From: DAOUMU01 sp034409055
GTDB lineage: Bacteria > Chloroflexota > Anaerolineae > 4572-78 > J111
Length of the DNA stretch: 56,854 nucleotides
Reading direction: 5' to 3'
Assembly: GCA_034409055.1 (NCBI GenBank)
Contig: DAOUMU010000305.1
Span: 1-56,854 of the forward strand
Under the pieces are notes generated by a model. It worked only from the letters and a program-made list of their open reading frames with translations. It was not told where the DNA came from and made no database searches. Below are positions 9,419-17,483 of this stretch, in pieces. Each line of letters opens with the position of its first letter. Within the stretch, counting starts at the first letter, position 1. Both the position numbers and the translations under genes were made by a program.

Positions 9419-10684
9419 ATGGACCATAACGAGTTTGGGGTTCGATTAAAGCAACTCCGGGTAGCCAAAGCAAAAAAATTGGGGCGGCGGAGAATCCCCC
9501 AACGAGAGGTGGCGGCGCAGTTGAATATTTCTGCCGGGGCCTACGGCAGTTGGGAGTCTGGCCGCACCAGGCCCGATATTACCTTGCTGCCTAAGATTGC
9601 AGACTACTTCGAGGTGAGTATTGATTTCTTATTGGGACACACGGCCAATGTTCAAACCAGCCTGGAATCCATAACGACCCAAGGAGGTCTGACCTGGTCA
9701 CCACGCCGGGCGGCACAGACGGAAAATGAGCAGAAAGGGATAGAAGCCTGGCAACGACTGGCCGAGGGCGAAAATTTTGAGGCAATTATGGCTGCACTGA
9801 AAGTTTCTTTTCAGCCAGAAATTGAGCGCTATCTACTCGATGTTATCTATGCCGATATGATCAGTATTGATCACTTGCCACAAGATACTAACCTGGCCGA
9901 GCAAATTCGGCAAACATTTGGGTTGAGAGAGGTCGTAGTCGTCCCTGTGATGACAGAATCGCCGCCTCTTTTCAGGTATATCTTGCTGGGTGAAGCGGCT
10001 CGTTCCTATTTCAAGACGCATGTTTATGAAGGTATGAAGGTGGGTATCGCCGGTGGCTATTCCGTTAGTCGCCTGATTTATTCGCTCAGGCGAGGGGAGT
10101 GTCAAAATATTGACGTTTATCCTCTAGCCATCAGCCCGGTCATTGAGGCCATTGCCGTCGACACTAATAACTTAGTCGGCGCACTTACTTATCGGCATCA
10201 CGGACATAATGTGAGAGGCTATTCCTTACAGTACGCCAGCCCACTGGATTGGAAAGAGGTGAAAGATATTGAGAAATTTGCCTTCACCCGGCGCATCCTG
10301 GCTAAAGCCAAAAGCGTTGATATTGCTTTCTTGGGACTCGGTACATTTAAGCGCAGATTTTCACCTTATTGGTTGGGTGATCTTCTGGAGAGTAGAGGTC
10401 TAAGCCTTGAAGTCATACGTGAGAGGGGGGCGGTTGGAGATATTCTCTACCATATGGTCGATCGAAATGGGCAGCCGATTGCTTCGGAAATCAACAACCT
10501 CATTTGCTCTATTGAGTTGGAAGACCTCCAGGAGATGGTCCAGTGGGGAATACAAGTGGTCGTTATCGCTTCGGGCCAACGGAAAGCGGAAATTGCCCGG
10601 GCTGCGATCAAGGGAGGATACGCAAACGTATTTATCATCGATGACAAACTAGCCCGGGCCATGCTGGAATCTGAGGAAAAGTGA
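9419..10684 (+). CDS. Cro/CI-type HTH regulator fused to a SorC/DeoR-type sugar-binding domain
   Basis: The ATG at 9419 follows AGGAGATAAGAAAT and is preferred to the upstream frame opening at 9392. The product has 421 residues. Residues about 4-65 form a Cro/CI (HTH_3) DNA-binding domain (QREVAAQLNISAGAYGSWES, SIDFLLG). After a linker, residues about 140-420 resemble the sugar-binding domain of SorC regulators, in a NagB-like fold (VGIAGGYSVSRLI, AFLGLGTF, GAVGDILYHMVD). SorC proteins usually carry a different HTH, so this is a domain swap. It probably senses a phosphorylated sugar or related metabolite and represses nearby genes. The metallo-beta-lactamase-fold gene starts 7 bases after its stop, so the two are probably cotranscribed. 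Confidence 0.85.
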   Translation: MDHNEFGVRLKQLRVAKAKKLGRRRIPQREVAAQLNISAGAYGSWESGRTRPDITLLPKIADYFEVSIDFLLGHTANVQTSLESITTQGGLTWSPRRAAQTENEQKGIEAWQRLAEGENFEAIMAALKVSFQPEIERYLLDVIYADMISIDHLPQDTNLAEQIRQTFGLREVVVVPVMTESPPLFRYILLGEAARSYFKTHVYEGMKVGIAGGYSVSRLIYSLRRGECQNIDVYPLAISPVIEAIAVDTNNLVGALTYRHHGHNVRGYSLQYASPLDWKEVKDIEKFAFTRRILAKAKSVDIAFLGLGTFKRRFSPYWLGDLLESRGLSLEVIRERGAVGDILYHMVDRNGQPIASEINNLICSIELEDLQEMVQWGIQVVVIASGQRKAEIARAAIKGGYANVFIIDDKLARAMLESEEK

Positions 10685-10691
10685 GGGATAT

Positions 10692-11546
10692 ATGCCGCAA
10701 ATGACGACCGAAGCCATCCTGCTTGGCGTCGCCCAGGATGCCGGTATCCCCCAAGCTGGCTGTTACTGCCCCAACTGCCAGCGAGCGCGAACTAACCCGG
10801 CTCAACGTCAATATGCCGTCTGTTTAGGGCTGATCGACCATATCACCCAGCAGAGTTGGCTGATCGACGCCACGCCCGATTTTCGGGAGCAAGAGGCGGC
10901 TTTACACCGACTCGCGCCTGAGTGTCCGCTGACCGGAATTATCCTCACCCATGCCCATATGGGCCATTACACCGGCCTGATCCACCTGGGATCTGAAGCG
11001 ATGAACGCACAGGGCTGGCCGGTCTACGTCTCGCCCCGTATGGCCGACTTTTTGGGTCACAATGCCCCCTGGTCACAGTTGGTTAGCCGGGGCAATATTG
11101 AGCTCCGCCGGCTAACACCCGCTGTCGAGACTGCACTCAGTCCCCATTTGCGTCTGCTGCCTGTGCCGGTCCCCCACCGGGATGAGTGGAGCGACACCCT
11201 GGCCTTTGTGGTCCGTGGGCCCGCCCGCCGCCTCTTCTACTGTCCGGATATTGATAGCTGGGATAAGTGGGAGCACGATCTCTACAGTTTTATAACCGAA
11301 CTGGATGTGGCTCTCCTGTCTGCCACCTTTTTCAGCCCCACCGAATTACCGGGCCGGGACCTAAGCCAGATCCCTCACCCCCTGGTCACGGACACGGCCG
11401 CCCGGTTGGCCGGGGTAGATTGCGCCGTGTACCTGATTCATCTGAATCACAGCAATCCTTTACTTGTGCCCGGATCGGAGCGGGATTGGCTGGTAGCCCA
11501 GGGTCTTGACGTGGGCGTTTTTGGTCAGCGGTGGCGGTTGGGATGA
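10692..11546 (+). CDS. PqqB-like metallo-beta-lactamase-fold hydrolase
   Basis: The 284-residue product starts at an ATG preceded by GAGGGATAT. Its N terminus has LLGVAQDAGIPQAGCYCPNC, the Gln-Asp-Ala-Gly and Cys pattern typical of PqqB and its relatives. The metal motif reads LTHAHMGHYTGL, so HxHxGH replaces the usual HxHxDH. Later pieces (YCPDIDSW, YLIHLNHSNPL) supply further acidic and His ligands. No pqqA, pqqC, pqqD or pqqE gene is in the window, so a role in pyrroloquinoline quinone synthesis is not supported. It is better called a stand-alone cytoplasmic hydrolase of that family. It is probably cotranscribed with the upstream regulator. Confidence 0.82.
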   Translation: MPQMTTEAILLGVAQDAGIPQAGCYCPNCQRARTNPAQRQYAVCLGLIDHITQQSWLIDATPDFREQEAALHRLAPECPLTGIILTHAHMGHYTGLIHLGSEAMNAQGWPVYVSPRMADFLGHNAPWSQLVSRGNIELRRLTPAVETALSPHLRLLPVPVPHRDEWSDTLAFVVRGPARRLFYCPDIDSWDKWEHDLYSFITELDVALLSATFFSPTELPGRDLSQIPHPLVTDTAARLAGVDCAVYLIHLNHSNPLLVPGSERDWLVAQGLDVGVFGQRWRLG

Positions 11547-11574
11547 GTTAGGGCTGCCTGATGATAGTCACTGC

Positions 11575-11603
11575 TGGCGAGGAAGCCCGGTTCATAGTAT
11601 AAT
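11575..11603 (+). promoter_or_regulatory. Candidate promoter upstream of the SRPBCC gene
   Basis: A perfect TATAAT lies at 11598-11603, about 48 bases before the start codon. The hexamer 17 bases upstream (TGGCGA) matches the -35 consensus poorly, so the call rests on the -10 box and its position. Confidence 0.4.
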
Positions 11604-11650
11604 AGGGCTCAATACGCCTGACCGCTTGAGGCCAGCATGAGGAGAAGTAT

Positions 11651-12127
11651 ATGCCCCACATTGAAGCATCCATTGATATTGCAGCAGCGCCGGCCGATGT
11701 GTTTCGTTTTTGCCACGACCTGACCAGCCGGCCGGAGTGGGATGAACGAGTCGTGCACATAGAGTTACTGACACCCCGTCCGATCCGCCAGGGGACGTTA
11801 GTCCGGGTTGATGCCAGTACCGGGGGGGCGGTTTTTACCTGGGATGCCGAATACGCCGATTTTAAGTTTCCGCTCGGTTCCAGGGTGCGGGTGCTTGATA
11901 CGGCCTCGAGCAGCCCCTTCGGGGCCGGCAGCGAGCTTAGTTGGCAATTTAGCGCGGTCGGTGGTGGCACCCGTTTTACCTGGGTTTGGAACTACCGGCC
12001 CCGGGGATTTATGGCCAGCATCCTGGATAAACTGGGTGGACGGGCCTCGACCCAGCGGGCGATCAAGAGTAGCCTGGCTAATGTGAAGGCGATGATTGAG
12101 TCTGGCCGGCGGGCTAGTTTAAGATGA
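11651..12127 (+). CDS. SRPBCC (START-like/polyketide cyclase) family protein
   Basis: The 158-residue product starts after GAGGAGAAGTAT. It begins with the standard helix-grip pattern (HIEASIDIAAAPADVFRFCHD, then RPEWDE). It continues with beta strands ending in TRFTWVWNYRPRG and a long C-terminal helix (QRAIKSSLANVKAMIES). SRPBCC proteins bind hydrophobic ligands in a deep cavity and act as cyclases, lipid-binding proteins or stress proteins. Nothing here fixes the ligand. There is no signal peptide, so it is cytoplasmic. It lies 104 bases after the hydrolase gene with its own possible -10 box. Confidence 0.8.
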   Translation: MPHIEASIDIAAAPADVFRFCHDLTSRPEWDERVVHIELLTPRPIRQGTLVRVDASTGGAVFTWDAEYADFKFPLGSRVRVLDTASSSPFGAGSELSWQFSAVGGGTRFTWVWNYRPRGFMASILDKLGGRASTQRAIKSSLANVKAMIESGRRASLR

Positions 12128-12329
12128 TGGGGATTGGGGAGTGGGGAGTGCGGAGATAGGCAATATATGCTATTGTAATTTGTTCAGGGGAGGTGTTATC
12201 CTTCGTTATGGGGTACGTGTGCAGGAGGGTTTGTACTGATAGTTAATAAATGGGAGGTTGGATTATTTTTTGTCTTGTGAATAGATTCTCGTAACCGTTT
12301 TTTGTATTTGTCCCAGAAGGAGGGAGGTT

Positions 12330-13676
12330 ATGCAAACGAAAAGAAGTAGGCTATGGCGACTATTGGTGGTGCTAATCCTGGGCATAGGGGCTACTTTTTT
12401 GTTTGTCGGTCATTTTTCTTTGCCCCAGCCAATTGTACATGCCCAAACCCCGCTTACTATTACGCTGGATGGTGATGGAAGCGATTGGACTGACACGGCC
12501 TGGCGGTTGATGACCGGTTTAGGCGGCAATCTGTCTATTACCGTTGACACGCTATGCGGTGGTGGTTCCCTTGGTACGAATCCTAACAACAGCCCCTGCT
12601 TCGCTCGCAGTGGTTATGATATCACCGATCTCTGGGCGTATTATCAAGTTGGTTCTAATAATTGGTACTTTAGACTGGATGTGGACAGTAGACCCGGGGA
12701 CTCGGATAGCAGAACAGGGGTAGCAGGTAATTTGGGTGTTGGTACCGATGCTTTTGACACGGGCGCCCTAACAAATGGTGATCCTGACCCGGCTGGCGTG
12801 AATAGCATCGCGGCCCAAGAGGAAAAATATTTCCTGCAATTCGGCCCGACGGCAGCCTCGTTGCCTGCTGCCGTGGCTACCCTGGCCAATGACGGTGGTC
12901 CTAACACGCTCTTTACATTAACCCCACCCGACTCTACACTGAGCGGCGAAGCTATCTACAGTACCCTATTTAACCCAGGCGTCATCGAGTGGCGTATTGA
13001 CAAAGATAGCTTGTTTCCACCCGGTAACCCGCCCCAACCTGATCTATGGATCCGGGCCTTTGCCGATTCAGATTTTGACAGGTTGGGGGAAGATATAACA
13101 CAGGCCACGCTCCTGCTGGGCATTGACCTTAACAATGTCTGCCCCACCCCGACCGTGGTTGTTGGGCAGACGGCCACTTTTCCGATTACCTATACTATTC
13201 GTGCGGCCAGTACCTACCCCGTTGCCAGTACGGTGGTCATTACGGCTCCTGTGCCGGCAGGAACGACTTACGTCAGTTGTAGCGGGGGAACTTCCTGCTC
13301 GGAGAGTGGGGGCTTGATTACCTGGAATCTTGGTACGCGGCCAAGGGGGGACACGGGGGTCGTTTCTTTCGACGCGGTGTTCAATGTGACCACAGGTATT
13401 ACCACCGACGCTTTCATCACTATTGCCGAAGGATTACGTGATCAGACCCGGGCCGCCGGGTGTACTGCTACGGAGCCTCCTCCTCCTCCTCCTCCTCCTC
13501 CCCCAGATGGTGGTGGCGGTGATGGTGGTGGTGAAGGTGATGGTGATGGTGGTGATGGCGACGATGGCGATGGTCCTCCTATTCCAGAACCGACTACCAT
13601 CACCCTGGTCGGTCTCGGCCTGGCCGGTCTGGCCGGCTATGCTGCCCGGCAGCGGGCGAAGCGGAATGAGAAGTAG
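12330..13676 (+). CDS. PEP-CTERM exosortase substrate with Pro and Gly/Asp-rich spacer
   Basis: The 448-residue product follows GGAGGGAGGTT. It has a signal peptide (about 1-39, ending in IVHAQ), a secreted domain that I do not recognise (about 40-260, DGDGSDWTDTAW), and a DUF11-like beta domain (about 265-375). A run of ten Pro follows (near 388-397), then a Gly/Asp-rich spacer and the sorting signal PIPEPTTITLVGLGLAGL with a basic tail (RQRAKRNEK). The signal core is identical to the one at the end of the protein at 200-2989. The exosortase gene begins 67 bases downstream, so this is very likely its dedicated substrate. The Pro run and acidic Gly spacer probably bridge the cell envelope. 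Confidence 0.88.
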   Translation: MQTKRSRLWRLLVVLILGIGATFLFVGHFSLPQPIVHAQTPLTITLDGDGSDWTDTAWRLMTGLGGNLSITVDTLCGGGSLGTNPNNSPCFARSGYDITDLWAYYQVGSNNWYFRLDVDSRPGDSDSRTGVAGNLGVGTDAFDTGALTNGDPDPAGVNSIAAQEEKYFLQFGPTAASLPAAVATLANDGGPNTLFTLTPPDSTLSGEAIYSTLFNPGVIEWRIDKDSLFPPGNPPQPDLWIRAFADSDFDRLGEDITQATLLLGIDLNNVCPTPTVVVGQTATFPITYTIRAASTYPVASTVVITAPVPAGTTYVSCSGGTSCSESGGLITWNLGTRPRGDTGVVSFDAVFNVTTGITTDAFITIAEGLRDQTRAAGCTATEPPPPPPPPPPDGGGGDGGGEGDGDGGDGDDGDGPPIPEPTTITLVGLGLAGLAGYAARQRAKRNEK

Positions 13677-13694
13677 AAATTGGTTTGTGTTGGG

Positions 13695-13726
13695 GACTCA
13701 ACTTCGAATAAAATCGAAGGCGAGTC
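13695..13726 (+). other. Hairpin between the PEP-CTERM gene and the exosortase gene
   Basis: GACTC plus CTTCGA (13695-13699, 13102-offset within the gap at 13702-13707) pair with TCGAAG plus GAGTC (13714-13719, 13722-13726), with two-base bulges and an ATAAAA loop. There is no T-run after it. It may stabilise the upstream message or reduce read-through, setting a high substrate-to-enzyme ratio. Confidence 0.4.
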
Positions 13727-13743
13727 TCTGAGGAGCGCTGACC

Positions 13744-14571
13744 GTGATCCGTCAGCGGAGAAGCCCCGGCATGGGGATGCCGGGGCTACTGGTTTTAGTG
13801 GGATTACTGACCTGGCCCGTATGGCGCTGGTTGTGGAACGAGTGGTGGAGTAATGACTACTACGGCCACGGGCTGCTGATTTTGCCGGTGTCTGCTTACC
13901 TGGCCTGGCGGAGTTGGCCGGGGGAACGGGGGTCTGGTGATAATCGGGGGTTGGGGTTAACGGCCGGGGCGGTGGGTCTCTTCCTCTTTTTTCTGACCGC
14001 TAAAGCCACTTATCTGGCCGCTCTGACCATGCCGCTTATCCTGGCCGGTTTGGCCTGGACCTTCGGCGGCTTCAGTCTTCTGCGCCGAGTGGCCTTTCCC
14101 CTGGCCTTTCTGGGGTTGATGGTGCCTCTGCCCTTTGTCGAGCGTACGACCTTGCCGCTGGCGCTGTGGACGGGCGCTTCCTCTGGCTGGCTGGTGCGCC
14201 GCCTGGGGCTGGAGGTAATCATCAACGGCGCTGCCGTGACTCTGCCCAACAACCACTTGACCATCGGCGCTCAGTGCAGCGGCATCAACTCCATTATTTC
14301 TCTCTTTACCCTGACCAGCCTGATGGCCTACGTCCTGCACGGCCCGTGGTGGGGACGGCTGGCTTTGGTGGCTATGGCCATCCCCCTGGCTATGCTGGGT
14401 AATATTCTGCGGGTGGCTAATCTGCTCTTTGTGGCCTACTATATGGGGACTGAGGCAGCTTTCCGCTTTTATCACGACTTTTCCGGTCCTATCTTCTTTG
14501 GCCTGGTGCTGCTGCTTATCATTCCTCTGGCGAGGCTGTGGCAATGCAAAACCCCACGTTTCGAACTGTAG
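13744..14571 (+). CDS. xrt: Exosortase (cysteine transpeptidase-like sorting enzyme)
   Basis: This 275-residue integral membrane protein has about eight hydrophobic helices. It carries the three conserved exosortase residues: Cys178 in AQCSGINSI, Arg223 in LGNILRVAN and His244 in FRFYHDFSG. Exosortases recognise PEP-CTERM tails at the outer face of the inner membrane and cleave or transfer the protein. The start is GTG at 13744, with GAGGAG upstream. The first residues (SPGMGMPG) are encoded by a palindromic repeat also found inside the EpsI gene. EpsI starts within the 3' end of this gene, showing translational coupling. Both candidate substrates in the window have an identical tail core. 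Surrounding polysaccharide genes, common near exosortases elsewhere, are absent. Confidence 0.92.
   Translation: MIRQRRSPGMGMPGLLVLVGLLTWPVWRWLWNEWWSNDYYGHGLLILPVSAYLAWRSWPGERGSGDNRGLGLTAGAVGLFLFFLTAKATYLAALTMPLILAGLAWTFGGFSLLRRVAFPLAFLGLMVPLPFVERTTLPLALWTGASSGWLVRRLGLEVIINGAAVTLPNNHLTIGAQCSGINSIISLFTLTSLMAYVLHGPWWGRLALVAMAIPLAMLGNILRVANLLFVAYYMGTEAAFRFYHDFSGPIFFGLVLLLIIPLARLWQCKTPRFEL
13769..13792 (+). repeat. Palindromic 24-bp repeat, copy 1 (inside the exosortase gene)
   Basis: This 24-base segment is identical to 14990-15013 inside EpsI. It includes the palindrome CCCCGGCAT-GGGG-ATGCCGGGG (13764-13785, counting flanking bases). It is translated here as part of the N-terminal cytoplasmic end of the exosortase, in a different frame from that in EpsI. 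Confidence 0.7.
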
Positions 14572-15293
14572 TCGTCGTCGTCCTGCTGTTGACCGGCCTG
14601 TTGGTGGTCTACGGACCGGCCTGGTTCGGTCCGGCCAGTGGACCGGCCGAGACCGGCTTGACTTACGTGGCCGACCTGGATTTCTGGCAGCGCACCGGGC
14701 GAGAACAACTGGTTCAAACCACCGTCCCTCTCGATCTGAGCCATGATTTGCACGCAGTGCCGTTGCAGGTTGGGGATTGGCAAGGCGAGGAGGTGCCGGA
14801 GAGGAACGCGGAGGTGTTTATGTTGCTAGAACCGGAGCAGTTCGTGCGACGCCGATACCGGGATGGAGCCGGTCATCACCTCTGGCTGACCCTTATCGGG
14901 GGGCGTCAATCGCGCAGTTTTCATCCGGTCGACTTGTGTTACGATGCTGACGGCTGGCAGGCTACGCTTTCCTCGCGGGCCATCCCCCTGCATGGGGATG
15001 CCGGGGCTACTGGGGCTACTGGGGATGCCGGGGTTACCCGGGGTGAGGGGGGCGAACTGTATGGGTTGTGGCTGGAAGCCCGGAAGCAGTTCGATGGGGA
15101 CAGCGTAGCCACCGAGCACCTGGTTTTCTACTTTTACCTCTTCCCCAATCGAACCCGTGATCAAACCGATGGTATCGTTCTGTTTAAGTTGGCCACTCCC
15201 CGCTATGGTTCCATCACCGAAACCGTGGCTATCCAGAGCGACTTTCTAAGCCACTTGTTTAGCCAGGCCATACCGGTCAGCGAGACCTGGTAA
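14544..15293 (+). CDS. epsI: EpsI-family exosortase-associated protein
   Basis: The ATG at 14544 is preferred by comparison with the second copy; a GTG at 14538 is also possible. Either start lies inside the exosortase gene. The product has about 249 residues: one N-terminal membrane helix (VVVVVLLLTGLLVVYGPAWF) and a periplasmic domain with the family motif SFHPVDLCYDADGW, where the His and Cys are conserved. It ends with LFKLATPRYGSITETVAIQSD. EpsI proteins accompany exosortases, sometimes as a fused C-terminal domain, and are thought to help sorting or export. Compared with the copy at 3726-4438, this one carries an insertion (HGDAGATGATGDAG) encoded by the palindromic repeat, within a surface loop just after AIPL. 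Confidence 0.88.
   Translation: MQNPTFRTVVVVVLLLTGLLVVYGPAWFGPASGPAETGLTYVADLDFWQRTGREQLVQTTVPLDLSHDLHAVPLQVGDWQGEEVPERNAEVFMLLEPEQFVRRRYRDGAGHHLWLTLIGGRQSRSFHPVDLCYDADGWQATLSSRAIPLHGDAGATGATGDAGVTRGEGGELYGLWLEARKQFDGDSVATEHLVFYFYLFPNRTRDQTDGIVLFKLATPRYGSITETVAIQSDFLSHLFSQAIPVSETW
14990..15013 (+). repeat. Palindromic 24-bp repeat, copy 2 (inside EpsI), with partial second unit
   Basis: This segment is identical to 13769-13792 and is followed by a partial repetition (GGGGCTACTGGGGATGCCGG) to about 15040. Together they encode the Gly/Ala/Asp-rich insertion that the other EpsI copy lacks. It therefore looks like a small element that was inserted in frame and tolerated. Confidence 0.7.
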
Positions 15294-15297
15294 GCCC

Positions 15298-15840
15298 ATG
15301 TATTTTTTAATTTTTATTTTGCTAGTTTTAACGGCCTGCGGTTCAGGGACGGGGATGGACGAGGCGAACTCGGCAGGGGGGCTGACCTCGGGGACAGGGT
15401 TGGGCTCTTGCAGCCTGGAGCTGCCCGACTCGACCTCTGACGAAGTGGCGATTACTGCCGTGCTGCATGCTGAGGGTGCCTACCTGGTCCAACAGGACAT
15501 CATCGCTCTTATGCAGTTGTGGGGGGCGAATGCTCGCATCATCGATGCCAAACACACCCCGACCGATGCCACCGATGATCATACCTGGCAGGGGAGAGAG
15601 GCCATTCGGGTTCGTTACCTGCACCGGGTTTTCCCCGGACATCCGGCTCGGGCTGAGCCGGCCGACCTGGCCATCAGCATTACCGGCCAGCAAGCGGTGG
15701 TCACGGCCACCACCAGCATTGGAGACGAAGTTTCTCCGGCCGGGGATCGCTGGCTATTGGTCAAGCAGGACGAGTGTTGGGTGCTTCAGGAGCTTATCTT
15801 TAATCTTGAGGGGCCTACGACAGGCCAAAATTTGCGATAA
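15298..15840 (+). CDS. NTF2-like (SnoaL-type) lipoprotein
   Basis: The 180-residue product begins four bases after the EpsI stop. It has a clear lipoprotein signal (FLIFILLVLTACGSG; the lipobox Cys is residue 14), so it should be anchored to the outer face of the membrane. The mature part is an NTF2-like domain (DEVAITAVLHAEGAYLVQQD, WQGREAIRVRYLHRVFPG, GDRWLLVKQDECWVLQELIF). It is a close paralogue of 3170-3739, and both sit directly after an EpsI gene. It is probably an accessory subunit of the exosortase pathway. The exact function is unknown. Its 3' end overlaps the converging peptidase gene by 26 bases. Confidence 0.8.
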   Translation: MYFLIFILLVLTACGSGTGMDEANSAGGLTSGTGLGSCSLELPDSTSDEVAITAVLHAEGAYLVQQDIIALMQLWGANARIIDAKHTPTDATDDHTWQGREAIRVRYLHRVFPGHPARAEPADLAISITGQQAVVTATTSIGDEVSPAGDRWLLVKQDECWVLQELIFNLEGPTTGQNLR

Positions 15841-17164
15841 ACCGGCCCAGCATGCGTATCGCCTGGAAATAGTCAGCCAGGCGGAGATTCTCGTTGGGGG
15901 CATGCAGGTTTGTGCCCGGATATGAGGCACCAAAACTAACCAGGGGCGTGCCGTGGGCCACGGCGACCGGCCAGATGGGGCCGGTGCCGGCCATCAGAGG
16001 GTAGACCACCGGTTCATGCTGATAAACGGCTCGAGCGGCTGCAATGGCTGCCTGCACCACCTCTGCCTCGGGATTGGATTTGCCGGAACGTTCCCCGCCA
16101 AGAATATCAACCTGAATGTCCTCAAAGCCGTGTTTAGCCAAATGTTGGCGTAGTAAATCGGCCACCAGTTGCGGCTCAAGGTTGGGGACCAACCGAAAGC
16201 CGACTTTGGCTTTGGCTCTGGCCGGGAGGACGGTTTTTTGGCCCGGTCCGGTGTAGCCACTGTCGATACCGCAGATGGTACAGGTGGGTTGAAACAGGTG
16301 ATGTTTGAGCGCCTCGAAACCGGATACGCCCCCGACCCAACGCTCGAGGCCCAGATTGGCCAGCAAGGTTTCTTCTTCAAAGGGGATGGCTTTCAGCAGG
16401 GCCAGGTCGGTTTCGCCGGGCGGAGCCACGTGCTCCATGAGCCCCTCGATGAGGATCGTTTCATCCGGTCCTTTGAGGCTGTTCAAGGCCCAGACCAACC
16501 GCCAGGCAGCGTTAGGAGCCAGGGTGCCTATAGCCGAGTGTTGGTCTCTACTAAGGCTCTGTACACTCAACTCCACGTACAGCAACCCTTTTCCCCCCAG
16601 CGTAAGTACCGGGCGACCGGCTTCGTCCACGCTGTCCATCTCCCACAGACAACCATCGGCTTGTAGGAGGTGGGCGTTGGCCATACAAAATGGCTCCAGG
16701 TGAGGGCTGCCCGTTTCTTCTTCTCCCTCGATAAACCAGTTGATTTTGCAGGGTAACGGACCCACCGTTTCCTGCCAGGCTCTGATGGCCTGAATCCGGT
16801 ACATGATATGCCCCTTGTTGTCGGAAACACCCCGGGCATATAATTTGTCGTCGCGTAGGGTTGGCTCAAAGGGAGGCGAATGCCACAGTTCAAGCGGGTC
16901 GGCCGGCTGAACGTCGTAATGATTATAAATCAGTAGGGTTTTGTCACCCTGACCGAGGGTGGCGTAGACGATTTTAGGCGCGTCGGGGGCCACCGTCAGC
17001 ATCTGCACGTCGGCTCCCAGCTCGACCATCTTTGCCCGCACCAATTCGGCCATTTCCGCCATTCCTTCGCCAGTGGCAGCGATACTGGGCTGGGCACAAA
17101 AGGTTTTCAGTTCGTCGATGAATTCGTGGCGATGTTGTTCGATGTAGCGGTCGAAAGATTCCAC
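15815..17164 (-). CDS. M20-family metallopeptidase (dipeptidase/carboxypeptidase type)
   Basis: The frame opens at 17254. Family alignment favours a start near VESFDRYIEQHR: GTG at 17164, with GAGGTG upstream. An ATG at 17218 overlapping the DUF503 stop is the alternative. The product has about 449 residues. It shows the M20 metal-site pattern: YNHYDVQP (His and Asp), RGVSDNKGH (bridging Asp), FIEGEEETGSPH (catalytic and metal Glu) and NLHAPNENL near the C terminus. A dimerisation (lid) domain lies between about 190 and 330. It is cytoplasmic and cleaves dipeptides or short peptides in amino-acid recycling. It is probably cotranscribed with the upstream DUF503 and LipM genes. Confidence 0.9.
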   Translation of the reverse strand: MESFDRYIEQHRHEFIDELKTFCAQPSIAATGEGMAEMAELVRAKMVELGADVQMLTVAPDAPKIVYATLGQGDKTLLIYNHYDVQPADPLELWHSPPFEPTLRDDKLYARGVSDNKGHIMYRIQAIRAWQETVGPLPCKINWFIEGEEETGSPHLEPFCMANAHLLQADGCLWEMDSVDEAGRPVLTLGGKGLLYVELSVQSLSRDQHSAIGTLAPNAAWRLVWALNSLKGPDETILIEGLMEHVAPPGETDLALLKAIPFEEETLLANLGLERWVGGVSGFEALKHHLFQPTCTICGIDSGYTGPGQKTVLPARAKAKVGFRLVPNLEPQLVADLLRQHLAKHGFEDIQVDILGGERSGKSNPEAEVVQAAIAAARAVYQHEPVVYPLMAGTGPIWPVAVAHGTPLVSFGASYPGTNLHAPNENLRLADYFQAIRMLGRFIANFGLS

Positions 17165-17198
17165 AAGGCACCTCGTTTGGTAAGATAAGGGGGAAAAC

Positions 17199-17483
17199 TC
17201 AAATGAGCTCGATGTCATAATCAACCAGGTCACAGTCCAGCCGGTTGTCCTCAATCCACAAGGCCACGCGAGTCAGTAGGCCGTGGACATAATCTCTATC
17301 GCTGGAAACGGTGACAGCAGCGATGACAGCAGACTGCCGCGAGTCGAGACGGTCAACTTCGGCCACGGATACATTAAACTCATTTCGCAGCCGGGCGATC
17401 ACACTCTTGACCACTTTCCGTTTGTCTTTGAGTGAGACCGCCATAGGAATGTTCAGTTCAAGGGTACAAACACCTATAACCAT
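17199..17483 (-). CDS. DUF503 (YlxP-like) family protein
   Basis: This 94-residue cytoplasmic protein has the family pattern: an N-terminal strand VCTLELNIP, then SLKDKRKVVKSVIARLRNEFNVSVAEVD, and a central SAVIAAVTVSSD strand. DUF503 proteins are small ferredoxin-like-fold proteins, often beside ribosome-maturation genes such as rbfA in other bacteria. No such genes are present here. The gene ends 35 bases before the preferred start of the M20 peptidase. Confidence 0.88.
   Translation of the reverse strand: MVIGVCTLELNIPMAVSLKDKRKVVKSVIARLRNEFNVSVAEVDRLDSRQSAVIAAVTVSSDRDYVHGLLTRVALWIEDNRLDCDLVDYDIELI

Noticed and set aside
10692..11546. Assignment of the hydrolase as PqqB in a PQQ pathway
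   Set aside because: No other pqq gene lies in the window, and the motif differs (HAHMGH).
13423..13731. Second plus-strand frame with Leu and Val runs in the 3' part of the PEP-CTERM gene
   Set aside because: It arises from CCT and GGTGAT repeats read in another frame; the PEP-CTERM frame is clearly the coding one.
13957..14544. 195-codon minus-strand frame opposite the exosortase gene
   Set aside because: Gln/Gly-rich shadow of a hydrophobic gene with catalytic residues on the other strand.
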